The translations under genes and the position numbers were made by a program. Shown piece by piece: positions 1 through 11,102 of a stretch of DNA of 49,370 nucleotides (its first letter is position 1; each line of letters starts with the position of its first letter). This DNA comes from Lysobacterales bacterium. GTDB taxonomy: Bacteria > Pseudomonadota > Gammaproteobacteria > Xanthomonadales > SZUA-5. The notes beneath the pieces are model-generated. The model worked only from the letters and a program-made list of their open reading frames with translations. It made no database searches and was not told the origin of the DNA. Location of the stretch: positions 1 through 49,370 of the forward strand of contig JALHMH010000035.1 of the NCBI GenBank assembly GCA_022844165.1, given 5' to 3'.

Positions 1-25
1 GCACTTCCTGTGCGTTTCTCAAGTC

Positions 26-109
26 GCGAGTCCGGCACATGTCCGGACTCGCTCTCCATGGATCAAGCACTTACGTGCTCGACCCATGTGCGAACCATCC
101 AGGGTTCGC
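26..109. repeat. Series of three short perfect inverted repeats
   Basis: Three back-to-back palindromes lie in the gene-free left edge (1-188). Positions 26-35 pair with 43-52 (10 bp, 7-nt loop containing ACATGT). Positions 67-71 pair with about 76-80 around a short TTAC-type loop. Positions 90-96 pair with 103-109 (7 bp, 6-nt loop). None is followed by a convincing T-run. They could form a compound structure at the 3' end of glnK, which stops at 189, or be a copy of a dispersed palindromic element. I see no coding sequence here. The pairing is seen directly; the role is unknown. Confidence 0.5.
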
Positions 110-188
110 GCCCGCAGCCGGTTTCTCAACAGCCTGCCAAAGCCTGACGCGCCTCACACCTGCAGGCGAATCATCGGCAAGCATCTTT

Positions 189-2001
<1,813 letters not shown>

Positions 2002-2045
2002 TGCGATTCCCCAAACGGTGAACAGATCTCCCGGCATGTTGCAGC

Positions 2046-2060
2046 GCAAGAGGCTTGCCA
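2046..2060 (-). promoter_or_regulatory. Sigma-54 (-24/-12) promoter of amt-glnK
   Basis: On the minus strand this reads TGGCAAGCCTCTTGC, against the sigma-54 consensus TGGCACG-N4-TTGC. The invariant GG and GC are both present at the exact spacing, and there is one mismatch in the upstream block. Transcription would start about 12 nt past the GC, leaving a leader of roughly 30 nt before amt at 2001. The 2002-2319 gap holds this site and nothing else I can name. I saw no clean NtrC dyad, only isolated GTGCA-type half sites near 2070 and 2190. Confidence 0.65.
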
Positions 2061-2319
2061 ACGTTTGGAGCTTGCACTCGTCATCCACAAGCAGTTGATT
2101 TCAATACACTCTTCCGCAGAGTGCCGAAAACCGGTAGACGCAGCGTGCGCCAAAGAGATGCAAAAGTGCTGCGTGTCGGGGTCTATTGTGGTGCACGTTC
2201 GCTGCCGCACGCGCCAATCGAGCTGGTAAATTCCGCCGTGGATGCATTGCGTCTTCCTGATAGTCTCTTGCGGCAAGCACCCGGCGGCTACGCAACATTC
2301 CATCCAAACGATATTTGCC

Positions 2320-3519
2320 ATGACCGACAGCTCCCTGCAAACGCTGATCGACAAAGTTCGCGCGACCGATCTGAAAAGCGCCGCAAGCGCGCTCGAGGCG
2401 CATAGCGATCAGGAAATTGCGCTGGTGTTGGCGGCACTGAGCCCTGGCCAGGCGGTTGAGGTTCTTGAAGAGTTTCCACTCCATCGACGCGCTACGATTG
2501 CCGCCGAGGCGGCGGCGGGACCCGATTGGCTGGAAGGTCATCGGTACCCGGAACGCACCGTGGGTCGATTGATGGAGCGCGCTCCCGCTGTTTTTCCGGA
2601 ACGTGCGCGCATCGGTGAAGTGGTCGAGACCTTGCGCGACGTGCTGAAAACGCGGCAGGTCGTTTATGTATTTTGCATCGATCAGGCACGCCGACTCACC
2701 GGTGTTGTGGCCTTTCGCGAGTTGCTGTTTTCGCCGCGCGAATCGACGCTCGAGAGTGTCATGGTGCGTGGACCGTTTGCCTTGCAACCCGGCACTTTTT
2801 TGCCTGATGCCATGCGCGAAGTGGTCACACGGCACTATCCGGTCTACCCGGTGTGCCAGACCGACGGCACGCTGCTGGGGCAAGTCAAAGGGCAGGTGCT
2901 TTTTGAGCAACAGGCCTTCGAAATCTCGGCGCAAGCCGGTGCGATGGTCGGTGTCGACAGCGAAGAACGCCTCAATACGCCCTGGCAACGCAGCATGAAG
3001 TTTCGCCATCCGTGGCTGCAATTGAATCTGCTGACCGCGTTTGTGGCCGGGGCCGTTGTCGGCGTTTTCGAAAGTACCGTTGACAAGATCGTTCTGCTCG
3101 CGGTGTTCATTCCCGTTTTGAGCGGGCAATGCAGCAATACCGGATGTCAGGCGCTCGCCGTCACCTTACGCGGTATTACACTGAACGAAGTCGTTCCTGG
3201 CGACGCGCTGCGACTCATGGCCAAAGAAGCCTGGCTGGGATTCCTCAACGGCGCGCTCGTTGGCTTGGTTGCAGCAGCGGCCATGTATGTGCTTGCGATA
3301 CGGAAGAACGAAGCAGAGCCGTTCATGCTCACGCTGATCACCTTCGGTGCCATGACGCTCAGCTGCATGGTCAGCGGCATCGCTGGCGCGGGCGTACCGC
3401 TCATGTTGAAGCGGCTGGGCGCCGATCCGGCAACCGCATCGAGCATCTTCCTGACCACGGCCACGGACGTCGTCAGCATGGGCTTGTTCCTGGGTATGGC
3501 GGCCTGGCTGATTGCCTGA
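2320..3519 (+). CDS. mgtE: Magnesium transporter MgtE
   Basis: This 399-residue MgtE/SLC41-family magnesium channel starts at MTDSSLQTLIDKVRATDLKS. The order is an N-terminal helical MgtE_N domain (about 10-100), a CBS pair (about 105-225, including the VVYVFCIDQ and HYPVYPVCQTDG strands) and a C-terminal membrane domain of about five helices (about 255-399). The cytosolic domains normally sense Mg2+ and close the pore. The membrane domain holds the family motifs PVLSGQCSNTGCQA and GAGVPLMLKRLGADPA. In-frame codons reach back to 2242, but the ATG at 2320 matches where the family begins. It is divergent from amt, and I saw no recognisable Mg2+ riboswitch in the gap. Confidence 0.93.
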   Translation: MTDSSLQTLIDKVRATDLKSAASALEAHSDQEIALVLAALSPGQAVEVLEEFPLHRRATIAAEAAAGPDWLEGHRYPERTVGRLMERAPAVFPERARIGEVVETLRDVLKTRQVVYVFCIDQARRLTGVVAFRELLFSPRESTLESVMVRGPFALQPGTFLPDAMREVVTRHYPVYPVCQTDGTLLGQVKGQVLFEQQAFEISAQAGAMVGVDSEERLNTPWQRSMKFRHPWLQLNLLTAFVAGAVVGVFESTVDKIVLLAVFIPVLSGQCSNTGCQALAVTLRGITLNEVVPGDALRLMAKEAWLGFLNGALVGLVAAAAMYVLAIRKNEAEPFMLTLITFGAMTLSCMVSGIAGAGVPLMLKRLGADPATASSIFLTTATDVVSMGLFLGMAAWLIA

Positions 3520-3610
3520 CCAGGGCGATTGATCAGCTCCCTCGCGCGACAACAGTGCAAGCTGTTGACACTCTGTGCGGTCTACTGAGTCGACAGCTGC
3601 GGAGGATGCC

Positions 3611-4087
3611 ATGACACGTCGAGGATTGTTGGTCAGCACAGCATTGAGCGGAGGGGTAGCGATGGCACTTTTTGGTCGTAAGTTGCAAGCCGAAGGCGAG
3701 TTCGAGTTTCAGTTAAGCGAAGCGCAGTGGCGCGAGCGACTGAGTGCAGAGGCCTTTTACGTACTCCGCGAGCACGGTACGGAACGCGCCGGCACGAGTC
3801 CATTGAACCACGAAAAACGAGCGGGCCTTTTCCATTGCGCAGGTTGCGATCTGCCACTGTTCGATGCCAGGACCAAATACGAATCCGGCACCGGCTGGCC
3901 CAGCTTCTATGAGCCGCTGCCCAATGCCATCGGAACGAAAGAAGACAAGAGCTGGTTCATGACCCGTGTCGAAGTCCACTGCCGTCGATGCGGTGGGCAT
4001 CTGGGTCATGTCTTCGAGGATGGCCCGAAACCCACCGGCTTGCGCTATTGCATGAACGGCGTGTCGCTGACTTTCAAGCCGAGCTGA
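3611..4087 (+). CDS. msrB: Peptide-methionine (R)-S-oxide reductase MsrB, Tat-exported
   Basis: This 158-residue enzyme reduces methionine-R-sulfoxide in damaged proteins. The N-terminus MTRRGLLVSTALSGGVAMAL carries twin arginines and a hydrophobic stretch, so export by Tat to the periplasm is likely. Zinc-binding pairs are at Cys76/Cys79 (HCAGCDLPLF) and Cys124/Cys127 (HCRRCGGHLGHVFEDG). The catalytic cysteine is Cys147 in RYCMNG. A GGAGGA ribosome site at 3601-3606 fixes the ATG at 3611. It follows mgtE after 91 nt and converges on the TMEM43-family gene with 15 nt between stops. Tat-type leaders on MsrB are known in this part of the gammaproteobacteria but differ from cytosolic E. coli MsrB. 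Confidence 0.94.
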   Translation: MTRRGLLVSTALSGGVAMALFGRKLQAEGEFEFQLSEAQWRERLSAEAFYVLREHGTERAGTSPLNHEKRAGLFHCAGCDLPLFDARTKYESGTGWPSFYEPLPNAIGTKEDKSWFMTRVEVHCRRCGGHLGHVFEDGPKPTGLRYCMNGVSLTFKPS

Positions 4088-4102
4088 CCTCCAAGGCCGC
4101 AA

Positions 4103-5272
4103 TCACCCTCGTGGTGGCGGTGGCGGCGACGACATCGTCATCGCGGGCGGCGGTGGTGGCGGAGTTGCTTTGCGCCGCGACCACCAGGCAACGACACCGA
4201 CGATGGCCACAACAATCGCGATCGCATACAACGGCCGGACGACGATCCAGCTCAGTGCGATGGTGAGTCCGCCAATCGCCAGGGCCATGACCAGTGCCGC
4301 CAGCGCCGCGAACTTGCCAACGAGACGGCCCAATGGCGGCAAAACCCCAGCCACGGCCGATAACGGCGCAAACATCATCGTAAAGGCGATGAACATCGCG
4401 AATACACCACCGGCTCTAAAGACCCACCCAAACACCGAATTGGCGGTTTGCGCATTTTCAATGACTGTGGCGGCGTCCACCTGCCCGGCTTCGACCAACA
4501 AGATGCTCGTGCCGACCGGGCTGACCCAAGGCACGAGACCATTACCGGATGGTTCGGCAATCACCGAAGCAAACTGATAGGGCACTTCCGAAAAGCGAAT
4601 CCGCACATCGCCAATCTGCGGGCGATCGTGGTTCGATCCTCGGTACAGCGTATTGCCATCGATCAATCGGAAGTCTGCCGGAAAGCCTTGTGCCTCGCCC
4701 AGCGCGAGCGCCGTATCGTTCAGCGCGTCGAGCACCGCGTCGTTGGCGACGTATGCACCGATCATCGCGTCTTCGGCAACAAAGCGTTCGCTCTCATACG
4801 GCATTGATGATGGGTTTCGATGGCTGGCGTCTTCGAACCTGGAGGAATCGACGAGGTCATCATCCCAGCGCTGCTCGTAGGTGTACGTCGTTACGCGTTC
4901 GGTACCACCACCGATCTTCTGGCGCTCCTCGGTACGCTCGTTTTCGCGCCACTGGTACATTTCGACCTTGCGCTTGATGACGAGCGCGTCGCGCTGCAGG
5001 CCAAACTCGTTATCCATCACAGGCGAGGAGCTCGAAACCTCGGCGCTGAAGTACACCAGTTTGCCTTGATGCGCCGGATCGACTGGCTCGGGATCGATGC
5101 CAATGACCGCCTCTGCGGCAGCAACCAGTCCTTTGTGGTTTTTCAAGGTCCGGTGCTCGTTCCAGGCCAGCACCACGAGCGCGACCAGGATGATCACAAA
5201 CGACAAAAGAAATCCAATGAGCGAGCCTTTGAGCTTGCTGAAAAACCCGATGTGTTCCGTTCGAGTGATCAT
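4103..5272 (-). CDS. TMEM43 family membrane protein
   Basis: This 389-residue protein has the TMEM43/LUMA layout. One N-terminal helix (about 17-36) ends in the family hallmark AWNEHR. A large hydrophilic domain of about 240 residues follows, then a cluster of three to four helices near 290-365. A proline-rich cytoplasmic tail has two runs of five or six prolines. The family is known from the animal inner nuclear membrane and scattered bacteria; its bacterial role is not established. In-frame codons extend to 5323, but the family starts close to the first helix, so the ATG at 5272 is preferred. It lies 61 nt downstream of the hybrid kinase on the same strand and may share its transcript. Confidence 0.85.
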   Translation of the reverse strand: MITRTEHIGFFSKLKGSLIGFLLSFVIILVALVVLAWNEHRTLKNHKGLVAAAEAVIGIDPEPVDPAHQGKLVYFSAEVSSSSPVMDNEFGLQRDALVIKRKVEMYQWRENERTEERQKIGGGTERVTTYTYEQRWDDDLVDSSRFEDASHRNPSSMPYESERFVAEDAMIGAYVANDAVLDALNDTALALGEAQGFPADFRLIDGNTLYRGSNHDRPQIGDVRIRFSEVPYQFASVIAEPSGNGLVPWVSPVGTSILLVEAGQVDAATVIENAQTANSVFGWVFRAGGVFAMFIAFTMMFAPLSAVAGVLPPLGRLVGKFAALAALVMALAIGGLTIALSWIVVRPLYAIAIVVAIVGVVAWWSRRKATPPPPPPAMTMSSPPPPPRG

Positions 5273-5333
5273 GGATTGGCTCGCTTCATTGGCTGGTATC
5301 GGTTCACAGAAAGTATGCGGCAAAAGCGCGTCG

Positions 5334-8300
5334 TCAGGATTCGCCGCGAATGGCCCTGACCAACCGTATCAGATCGACGGGCTTGGCGACATGCGCTGCG
5401 AAACCGCGCTCGCTGGCCAGCGCTACATCGTCGGGCGTGGCCCTCGCGGTCAGTGCAATCAACCGCAGACTCGGATACCGGCCACCCACGATCAGCGCCA
5501 GATCGAGACCGCTCATGCCGGGCAGATCCCAGTCGATCAGCACCACATCGACCGAATTGGCACTCAGTTGCACGAGCGCCGCCAGCGCATCGGCGGCGGA
5601 CAACACGTCGGCGCCCAATCTGCGAAGTTCGGCTTCAGTCGCCTCGCGCGCGATGGCGTCGTCCTCCACCAGCAGCACTCGTAATCCGGCCAGCGAACCA
5701 TCTTCCGGCAGCGGATTCTTCCTCTGCGCACGAAACGTCGGCGGCGCCGCCGGCAATCGCAGTTGAAAACATGCGCCGTCGCTCTTGGGCACCACGGTCA
5801 GACTGCCTGCCATACGCTCGGCTAATCGCTTGCTGAGAACCAAACCCAAGCCCGTTCCTGGCGCCAGGCGCTCGCCCGCACCACGCGCAAAGGGTCTGAA
5901 TAGTTTGTTCAGCTGTTCGTCCGACAGTCCCGGACCAGTGTCGATCACGGAAATAGACACTTCCTCGCCGTCGCGCACGGCGCATAGGCGCACGCTGCCT
6001 TTTGCTGTGTACTTCACCGCGTTGCTCAGCAGGTTGTCGATGATTTGCCGCAAACGCGGTGCTGAGGCCCGCGCGGCCAGGCCAGGTTCGATCGCGCATT
6101 CAAAAATCAGCCCTTTGGCGTTTGCGTCATGGCGATAGTGTTCGACTTGCGCGCCAAGTTCATCGCTGATGTCGACCGCTTCTACGGTCAAAGATTCGGC
6201 ATCGGCTTCGATGCGACTCCAGTCGAGCACATTGTCCAGCAAACTCACAAGCTGCGAACCTGCCGAGTTCAGCAGCGCAACGTGTCGCGCACTGGCAGCC
6301 GGCAATGCAGCCGTAGCCAGCAGCCGCGCCATACCGAGCATGCTATTCAGCGGGTTGCGGATCTCATGGCTCAATTCGGCCACCAACGCGCTTTTTTCGG
6401 CCGCCAGTGCTTGCGCCCAATCGAGGCGACGATGCGCTTCCTGCAGGGCGCTCCGGGCTCGCTCGCGGCGCCTCAGCCAGGCAGCGTAGAACCAGAACGC
6501 GCAACCAAGGATCGCGGCGCTCGACAGCATCGCCCACCACCGCCAACCGGGCGAATCTACTGTGATCGACAGCGCTACTTCGTTGCGCGCCGCCTGACCA
6601 AACCCATCCAGCGCGCGTACGCGAAGCGTATAGGTCCCGGGCGCCAAATACCCCAGGTTCAAGGTGGGCGATGCCTGCGGCCCCGGCCATTCTGTGTCGC
6701 GCGGTAACAATCGGAAGGCGAAACGCTGGTCATGCGCACGATCGAGCGTATCGAGGCGAGCATCGATCGTCAGCGCCTGATGGTCGGCGGCCACGCGGAT
6801 CGCGTTCGAACCACGCGTTGTTGTATCGCCGTCGGCGGCCGCAACGCGTATCGAATCGATGCGCAAGGAACTTGGCGCCGGCGCGGAACGAAATTTCGCC
6901 GGGTCGAAATGCAAGACACCGTGTTCGCTCCCGACAAACACGCCGTTGGAATCGACGAAAGCGGGTCGATCGCTCAATTCCCGAGTGGGCAGCCCGTCGC
7001 GGCGATCAAAGCTGGCAATGGTGTCGCTGGCATCGTCCCATCGATACAAGCCCTGCGGACCCATCAACCAAAGCGCGGTGCCATCATCGTGCAATGCGCC
7101 AATGGTCTGCACCTTAGGGAATTTACGGGGCGCGAAGGTTTCGTCGCGATACAAGCCGTCGTGCCATCGATAACGACGCAGTTCGCCATCAACGAATAGG
7201 TGCACGCCGCGCCGACCGATCGAAAACGCATCGACACTGCCCGATACCATTTGGTCAAACGCCGAACGCTCGGCGTCGAACCGGAATAGTCCGGCATCGG
7301 TTGCCAACCACGGCACCGAGTCCGCGCCGGCGGCTATTTGCTGGACTTCGATGCCGAAAAAACCATTGGCAGCAAATGCGAACGTTGTGACCTGACCAGT
7401 CGCATCAATACGGGCCGCGCCCCGCCCCGTTTGCGCGGCCCAGATCTCACTGCCGAATTGCGCAAGCAGATCGACATTGACATCGGTCAATAGTGGGCTG
7501 GTCCGATCGCCTTCGATACGAACCAAGCCTCGATTGTGGCCGATCCAAAGCGTGTTGTTGTTGGCGTGAACCGCCCAAACCCGAACGTCCACGCCGTCGA
7601 CCGGCAGGGCCCGCGCGCGACCTGCGCTGTCGACGCGAATCAACCCCGAGCTCATGGTACCCAACAACAATTCGCCGGAACGACGACTGATGCCACGAAC
7701 GCGGCCATCATTGTACTCGCTGCCTTGCGCCACATCCGGCGCCCAGACTGAGAACCGGCGAGCCGAAAGTGGCCAATGCAACAATCCGCCCCCCCCGGTA
7801 CTCAGCCAGATGCCGCCAGTGCGATCCACATGGCCAGCCCAAAATTGCTGTTTCTGGATGCCACCGATCGCACCCGGACGAAATGCAATCCGTTGCGCTT
7901 GCGCATTGGGCATCGACCAACGCAGCAGCTCGCCGTCGCCGCCCAGCCAGACTTCATTGTCCATCGGCAACACCATCCGTAATCGACCCGGCCGCGCAAT
8001 CTCGGGGACCGCAGTACAACTCACCGCGCCATCCAGTTGGGCCGTGCAGTAGTCACCGTCTCTGGTGGTGAAATGGGCCACACCGTCGCGCACGTAAACG
8101 CTGTAGACGTTTCTCTCTGGCGGGCCGGCAACACGCTGCAGACGCCCGTCGACCAAGCGCCACAGCGCATTGTCGAGCGAACGAACCCAAACGCTGCCAA
8201 GGTCTCCATGCAGATCCGTGATGTTCGCAATTCTGGCATCGACCTCATGCACAGTGCCCATCGAATCGAGACGCAACAGTCCCCTGCCGATCGTCCCTAA

Positions 8301-8723
8301 CAGCATGTCGTTGCCTATTGGCAGCAGCGCAAAAACCGGCGTGTCGGCCCGGCCCCACTCAATGCGCTGAAATCGGTCTTCCGCAAAGCTGTAGCGGGCC
8401 ACGTGCCCACCCTGCGTTGCCGCCCAGACCCGTCCTTCTGCATCGATCGCGAGCGCATCGATGGCGTTGCTGACCAACGCATGCGGATCAGCTGGATCGG
8501 CCACATATATGCGCAGCTGATGACCGTCAATGCGCGCCAACCCATTGTTCGTACCGACCCAGATACGCCCGAATCGGTCCTCAACCATCGCTGAGATGGT
8601 TGCCGACGGCAGTCCCTGGTCAACGCCGAGCACGTTAAACACCGGCTCGGTCGGCGGCAAATCTTGTTCTTCCGCGATGCAAGTCGAGGCCAGTGCCAGT
8701 GTCAGGAGAATCACCCGGTACAT
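5334..8723 (-). CDS. Hybrid sensor histidine kinase/response regulator with two-component propeller
   Basis: This 1129-residue protein has a signal peptide (MYRVILLTLALASTCIAEEQ) and a long periplasmic region of two-component-propeller repeats (for example GRIWVGTNNGLARIDG). A Y_Y_Y-type domain precedes one transmembrane helix near 745-765. A HisKA phosphoacceptor (SHEIRNPLNSMLG) and a HATPase domain with N box LSNAVKYT, G1 DTGPGL and G2 GTGLGLVLSK follow. The receiver domain occupies about 1011-1129, with the phosphoacceptor Asp near 1064 in LIDWDLPGMSG. It resembles HTCS-type sensors of polysaccharide users but has no DNA-binding domain, so output must go through another protein. Ligand and partner are unknown. 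TMEM43 lies downstream. Confidence 0.92.
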   Translation of the reverse strand: MYRVILLTLALASTCIAEEQDLPPTEPVFNVLGVDQGLPSATISAMVEDRFGRIWVGTNNGLARIDGHQLRIYVADPADPHALVSNAIDALAIDAEGRVWAATQGGHVARYSFAEDRFQRIEWGRADTPVFALLPIGNDMLLGTIGRGLLRLDSMGTVHEVDARIANITDLHGDLGSVWVRSLDNALWRLVDGRLQRVAGPPERNVYSVYVRDGVAHFTTRDGDYCTAQLDGAVSCTAVPEIARPGRLRMVLPMDNEVWLGGDGELLRWSMPNAQAQRIAFRPGAIGGIQKQQFWAGHVDRTGGIWLSTGGGGLLHWPLSARRFSVWAPDVAQGSEYNDGRVRGISRRSGELLLGTMSSGLIRVDSAGRARALPVDGVDVRVWAVHANNNTLWIGHNRGLVRIEGDRTSPLLTDVNVDLLAQFGSEIWAAQTGRGAARIDATGQVTTFAFAANGFFGIEVQQIAAGADSVPWLATDAGLFRFDAERSAFDQMVSGSVDAFSIGRRGVHLFVDGELRRYRWHDGLYRDETFAPRKFPKVQTIGALHDDGTALWLMGPQGLYRWDDASDTIASFDRRDGLPTRELSDRPAFVDSNGVFVGSEHGVLHFDPAKFRSAPAPSSLRIDSIRVAAADGDTTTRGSNAIRVAADHQALTIDARLDTLDRAHDQRFAFRLLPRDTEWPGPQASPTLNLGYLAPGTYTLRVRALDGFGQAARNEVALSITVDSPGWRWWAMLSSAAILGCAFWFYAAWLRRRERARSALQEAHRRLDWAQALAAEKSALVAELSHEIRNPLNSMLGMARLLATAALPAASARHVALLNSAGSQLVSLLDNVLDWSRIEADAESLTVEAVDISDELGAQVEHYRHDANAKGLIFECAIEPGLAARASAPRLRQIIDNLLSNAVKYTAKGSVRLCAVRDGEEVSISVIDTGPGLSDEQLNKLFRPFARGAGERLAPGTGLGLVLSKRLAERMAGSLTVVPKSDGACFQLRLPAAPPTFRAQRKNPLPEDGSLAGLRVLLVEDDAIAREATEAELRRLGADVLSAADALAALVQLSANSVDVVLIDWDLPGMSGLDLALIVGGRYPSLRLIALTARATPDDVALASERGFAAHVAKPVDLIRLVRAIRGES

Positions 8724-8962
8724 TGCGTAGGCCTGCGTCTAGTCGTCCGTTCCACCAAAAAAATGACATGAGACGGCGTCTTTTTCCGCATGGCGGCGTT
8801 GCTCGTCGTTGCCATAGAGCCCACGATGACGCCTCCTCGCGCCTGGCCCTGCGGAAAAATCCATCCGTTTTATTTGTAATGGTTTTGATGGCACGGACGA
8901 CGAGTGCACCTCACGTAACATGCGCAAAGCATGCGTCGTCGACATTGGTGTATCAAGCGCTC

Positions 8963-10420
8963 ATGAAACTTTCGACAAATATCCGTTGGTTGCTGTCGGC
9001 CCTGGTGCTCGCCACAGCAGTTGGCCTGCTGGCCAGTCTGATTTATGCGACCGATGCGGCGCTGTCTATTCTGGAGCGACTGCAGCGGCTGCCTCTAATA
9101 CTGGCGTTGACAATCGGCACGCTGATGGCGACCGTGATCGGCGCGGCGGCCTGGCTGTTGTGGCGTCTGTTGCGCCGAAAGGCAGTGGTTAAGCCGAATC
9201 GTGCTCAAGACCGTGGCGCCATCGAAGCGCGCCTGACGAAGATCGGCACCCTTGGTTCAGGCATCGCTGCAGAACTGACTGAGTTGGACAAGCGGGCCGC
9301 GAACGGCGAGCTTTATGTCGCTCTGTTTGGCGATGTCAGTGCCGGCAAATCCTCGCTGGCGCGCGCGCTGCTTCCTGGCCAGAACATCGCCACCGACGTT
9401 CGCGCCGGCACGACCCGGCAGGTGAACGTTTACCGTGGCGAGTTGGCCCCAGGCGAGGTCCTGCACATGAGCGACGTGCCCGGGGCCAACGAATGGCAGG
9501 GCGAGTCGCGAGCAGTCGCTGCGCGCGAAGAAGCCGTGCGTGCACATCTGGTGCTGTTCGTCGTCGACGGTGATTTGACCCGCTCGCAACGCGAAGAAGT
9601 CGATTGGCTTGAAAAATTCGGAAAGCCACTCTGGTTGGTATTGAACAAAGCCGACCGCTATACGCGCGCCGAGCTCGATACGCTCTCGGCGCACCTCAAG
9701 AAGCGCCATCGCGACCTTTTTGTTGTCAGTGCTGGCGGCACCGAACGGGTGGATAAGATCGACGCCGACGGCAAAGTGAGCAGGGGCGAGCGCATCCGCA
9801 TGGATGTAGGTGTTTTGCGAAGCGCATTACGCACTGCGATCCGGCGCGGCGCAGGGATACTCGAAGGCCAGCGCCAGCGCGCCGTGGAGAAAATCGCAGA
9901 TCTCAAACTCGCGGAAATCGAGACGCGCGAACGAGCCGCCGCAGCGCAGCGCATTGTTCGCGAATATGCACAAAAGGCCGCTGTTGGCGCGCTGGCGGCG
10001 GTGGCCCCAGGCACCGACCTGGTCATACAAGGCGTGCTCGCGACGCGGCTGTTGCAGGCGCTCAGCGATCTTTATGGCGTGCGTATGAGCCAGCTCGACC
10101 TGGATGCCTTCGTGGCGCTCGCAGGCGGGCGCCTGCGCGGCACCAGTGCGCTGGTTCTGGCCATCGCCGGCAACGCGCTGAAGGCTTTTCCCGGACTGGG
10201 CACCATCGGCGGTGGCCTGGTACACGCGGTCGCCTATGCGATGATCTTCGACAGCCTGGGTCGCGCTGTGGCACAAACCTTGGCGCGCGGCGAAGGTTTC
10301 GACCAGAACAACGCATTGGATTCTCTGGACGCAAGCTTGCGCCGCGAATCGCTCCTTGAGCGGGCTCCGGCTTTGCTCAAGTTGGCATTGGAGGCCAAAC
10401 ATGACCATCGAGGCGAATGA
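8963..10420 (+). CDS. Membrane-anchored GTPase with C-terminal DUF697-like domain
   Basis: This 485-residue protein has two N-terminal transmembrane helices (about 8-30 and 44-70) followed by a GTPase domain. The P-loop is GDVSAGKS (123-130), G3 is DVPG (171-174) and G4 is NKAD (228-231). The C-terminal part, with hydrophobic stretches such as AVAPGTDLVIQGVLATRLL, resembles DUF697/YcjF-type domains. Such proteins are linked to envelope stress or membrane remodelling, but no function is certain. The ATG at 8963 is followed at once by the first helix; the ribosome site is weak. YceI overlaps the last 20 nt. The gap 8724-8962, shared with the divergent kinase, shows no clear motif. Confidence 0.85.
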   Translation: MKLSTNIRWLLSALVLATAVGLLASLIYATDAALSILERLQRLPLILALTIGTLMATVIGAAAWLLWRLLRRKAVVKPNRAQDRGAIEARLTKIGTLGSGIAAELTELDKRAANGELYVALFGDVSAGKSSLARALLPGQNIATDVRAGTTRQVNVYRGELAPGEVLHMSDVPGANEWQGESRAVAAREEAVRAHLVLFVVDGDLTRSQREEVDWLEKFGKPLWLVLNKADRYTRAELDTLSAHLKKRHRDLFVVSAGGTERVDKIDADGKVSRGERIRMDVGVLRSALRTAIRRGAGILEGQRQRAVEKIADLKLAEIETRERAAAAQRIVREYAQKAAVGALAAVAPGTDLVIQGVLATRLLQALSDLYGVRMSQLDLDAFVALAGGRLRGTSALVLAIAGNALKAFPGLGTIGGGLVHAVAYAMIFDSLGRAVAQTLARGEGFDQNNALDSLDASLRRESLLERAPALLKLALEAKHDHRGE

Positions 10421-11048
10421 GCGGGTGAGTGCTGGCGTACGATTTTGTGCGCTCGCTTTGTGTGCGTTTTTCACTTTGCCGGCGCAAAGCGAGACGTATC
10501 AGGTCGATGCCGTACATTCTTCGATCGTGCTGCGTGTCGATCATCTGGGGTTTTCGCGCTCCGTTGCCAGGGTAACGCGCTGGGACGCGGAACTGATGTT
10601 CGACGAGTCAAACCCGGCACAGAATCGAGTCGATGTGCGCATCGACGCCAACAGTCTGGATTTTGGCGACGAGACCTGGAATCGCACCATGCGCGGCCGA
10701 CGTTGGTTGGACACACGGTCGTTTCCAGAAATCCGCTTTCGCAGCGGGCCAGGTGGCTGGCGCGAGCGCCCGGCGTCTGCAGAAAAAGACCCAGCCCCAT
10801 TCGAGCTTGTCGGTGTGTTGACGCTGCACGGAATCGAACGAGAGGTCATACTTGCCGTGGACCAGAACCGGATTGGCGTCCATCCCTACACGCTCAAAGA
10901 CACGATTGGATTTTCGGCCCGCGGCAGCCTCAAACGCAGCGATTTCGGCATTGACGCCTCATTGGGCGAGGTTGGAGACGTACTCGAAGTGTGGATCGAA
11001 ATCGAAGCGCAAAAAGAAAGCAAACGAACGCCAGGACGCAAGCGTTAA
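10401..11048 (+). CDS. YceI family periplasmic protein
   Basis: This 215-residue YceI-like protein has a signal peptide ending near PAQS (about residue 30). The opening strand ETYQVDAVHSSIVLRVDHLG is the family hallmark. YceI proteins are lipocalin-like barrels that bind polyprenyl or other lipidic ligands. The later blocks TRSFPEIRFRS and VLTLHGIEREVILAV also fit. The ATG at 10401 lies inside the 3' end of the GTPase gene behind a GGAGG site at 10389-10393, so translation is probably coupled. The C-terminus ends in a basic, Lys/Arg-rich tail. Ligand is unknown. Confidence 0.9.
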   Translation: MTIEANERVSAGVRFCALALCAFFTLPAQSETYQVDAVHSSIVLRVDHLGFSRSVARVTRWDAELMFDESNPAQNRVDVRIDANSLDFGDETWNRTMRGRRWLDTRSFPEIRFRSGPGGWRERPASAEKDPAPFELVGVLTLHGIEREVILAVDQNRIGVHPYTLKDTIGFSARGSLKRSDFGIDASLGEVGDVLEVWIEIEAQKESKRTPGRKR

Positions 11049-11102
11049 GGCCTCGCATGAGTCGTTTAAACAAGCACCCATGGCGAACCAGAGGAATCCA
11101 GA

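Noticed and set aside
2060..2300. NtrC binding dyads for amt
   Set aside because: Only isolated GTGCA-type half sites were seen; no paired site with proper spacing.
2002..2319. Mg2+ riboswitch before mgtE
   Set aside because: No recognisable M-box motif; the conserved sequence words are missing.
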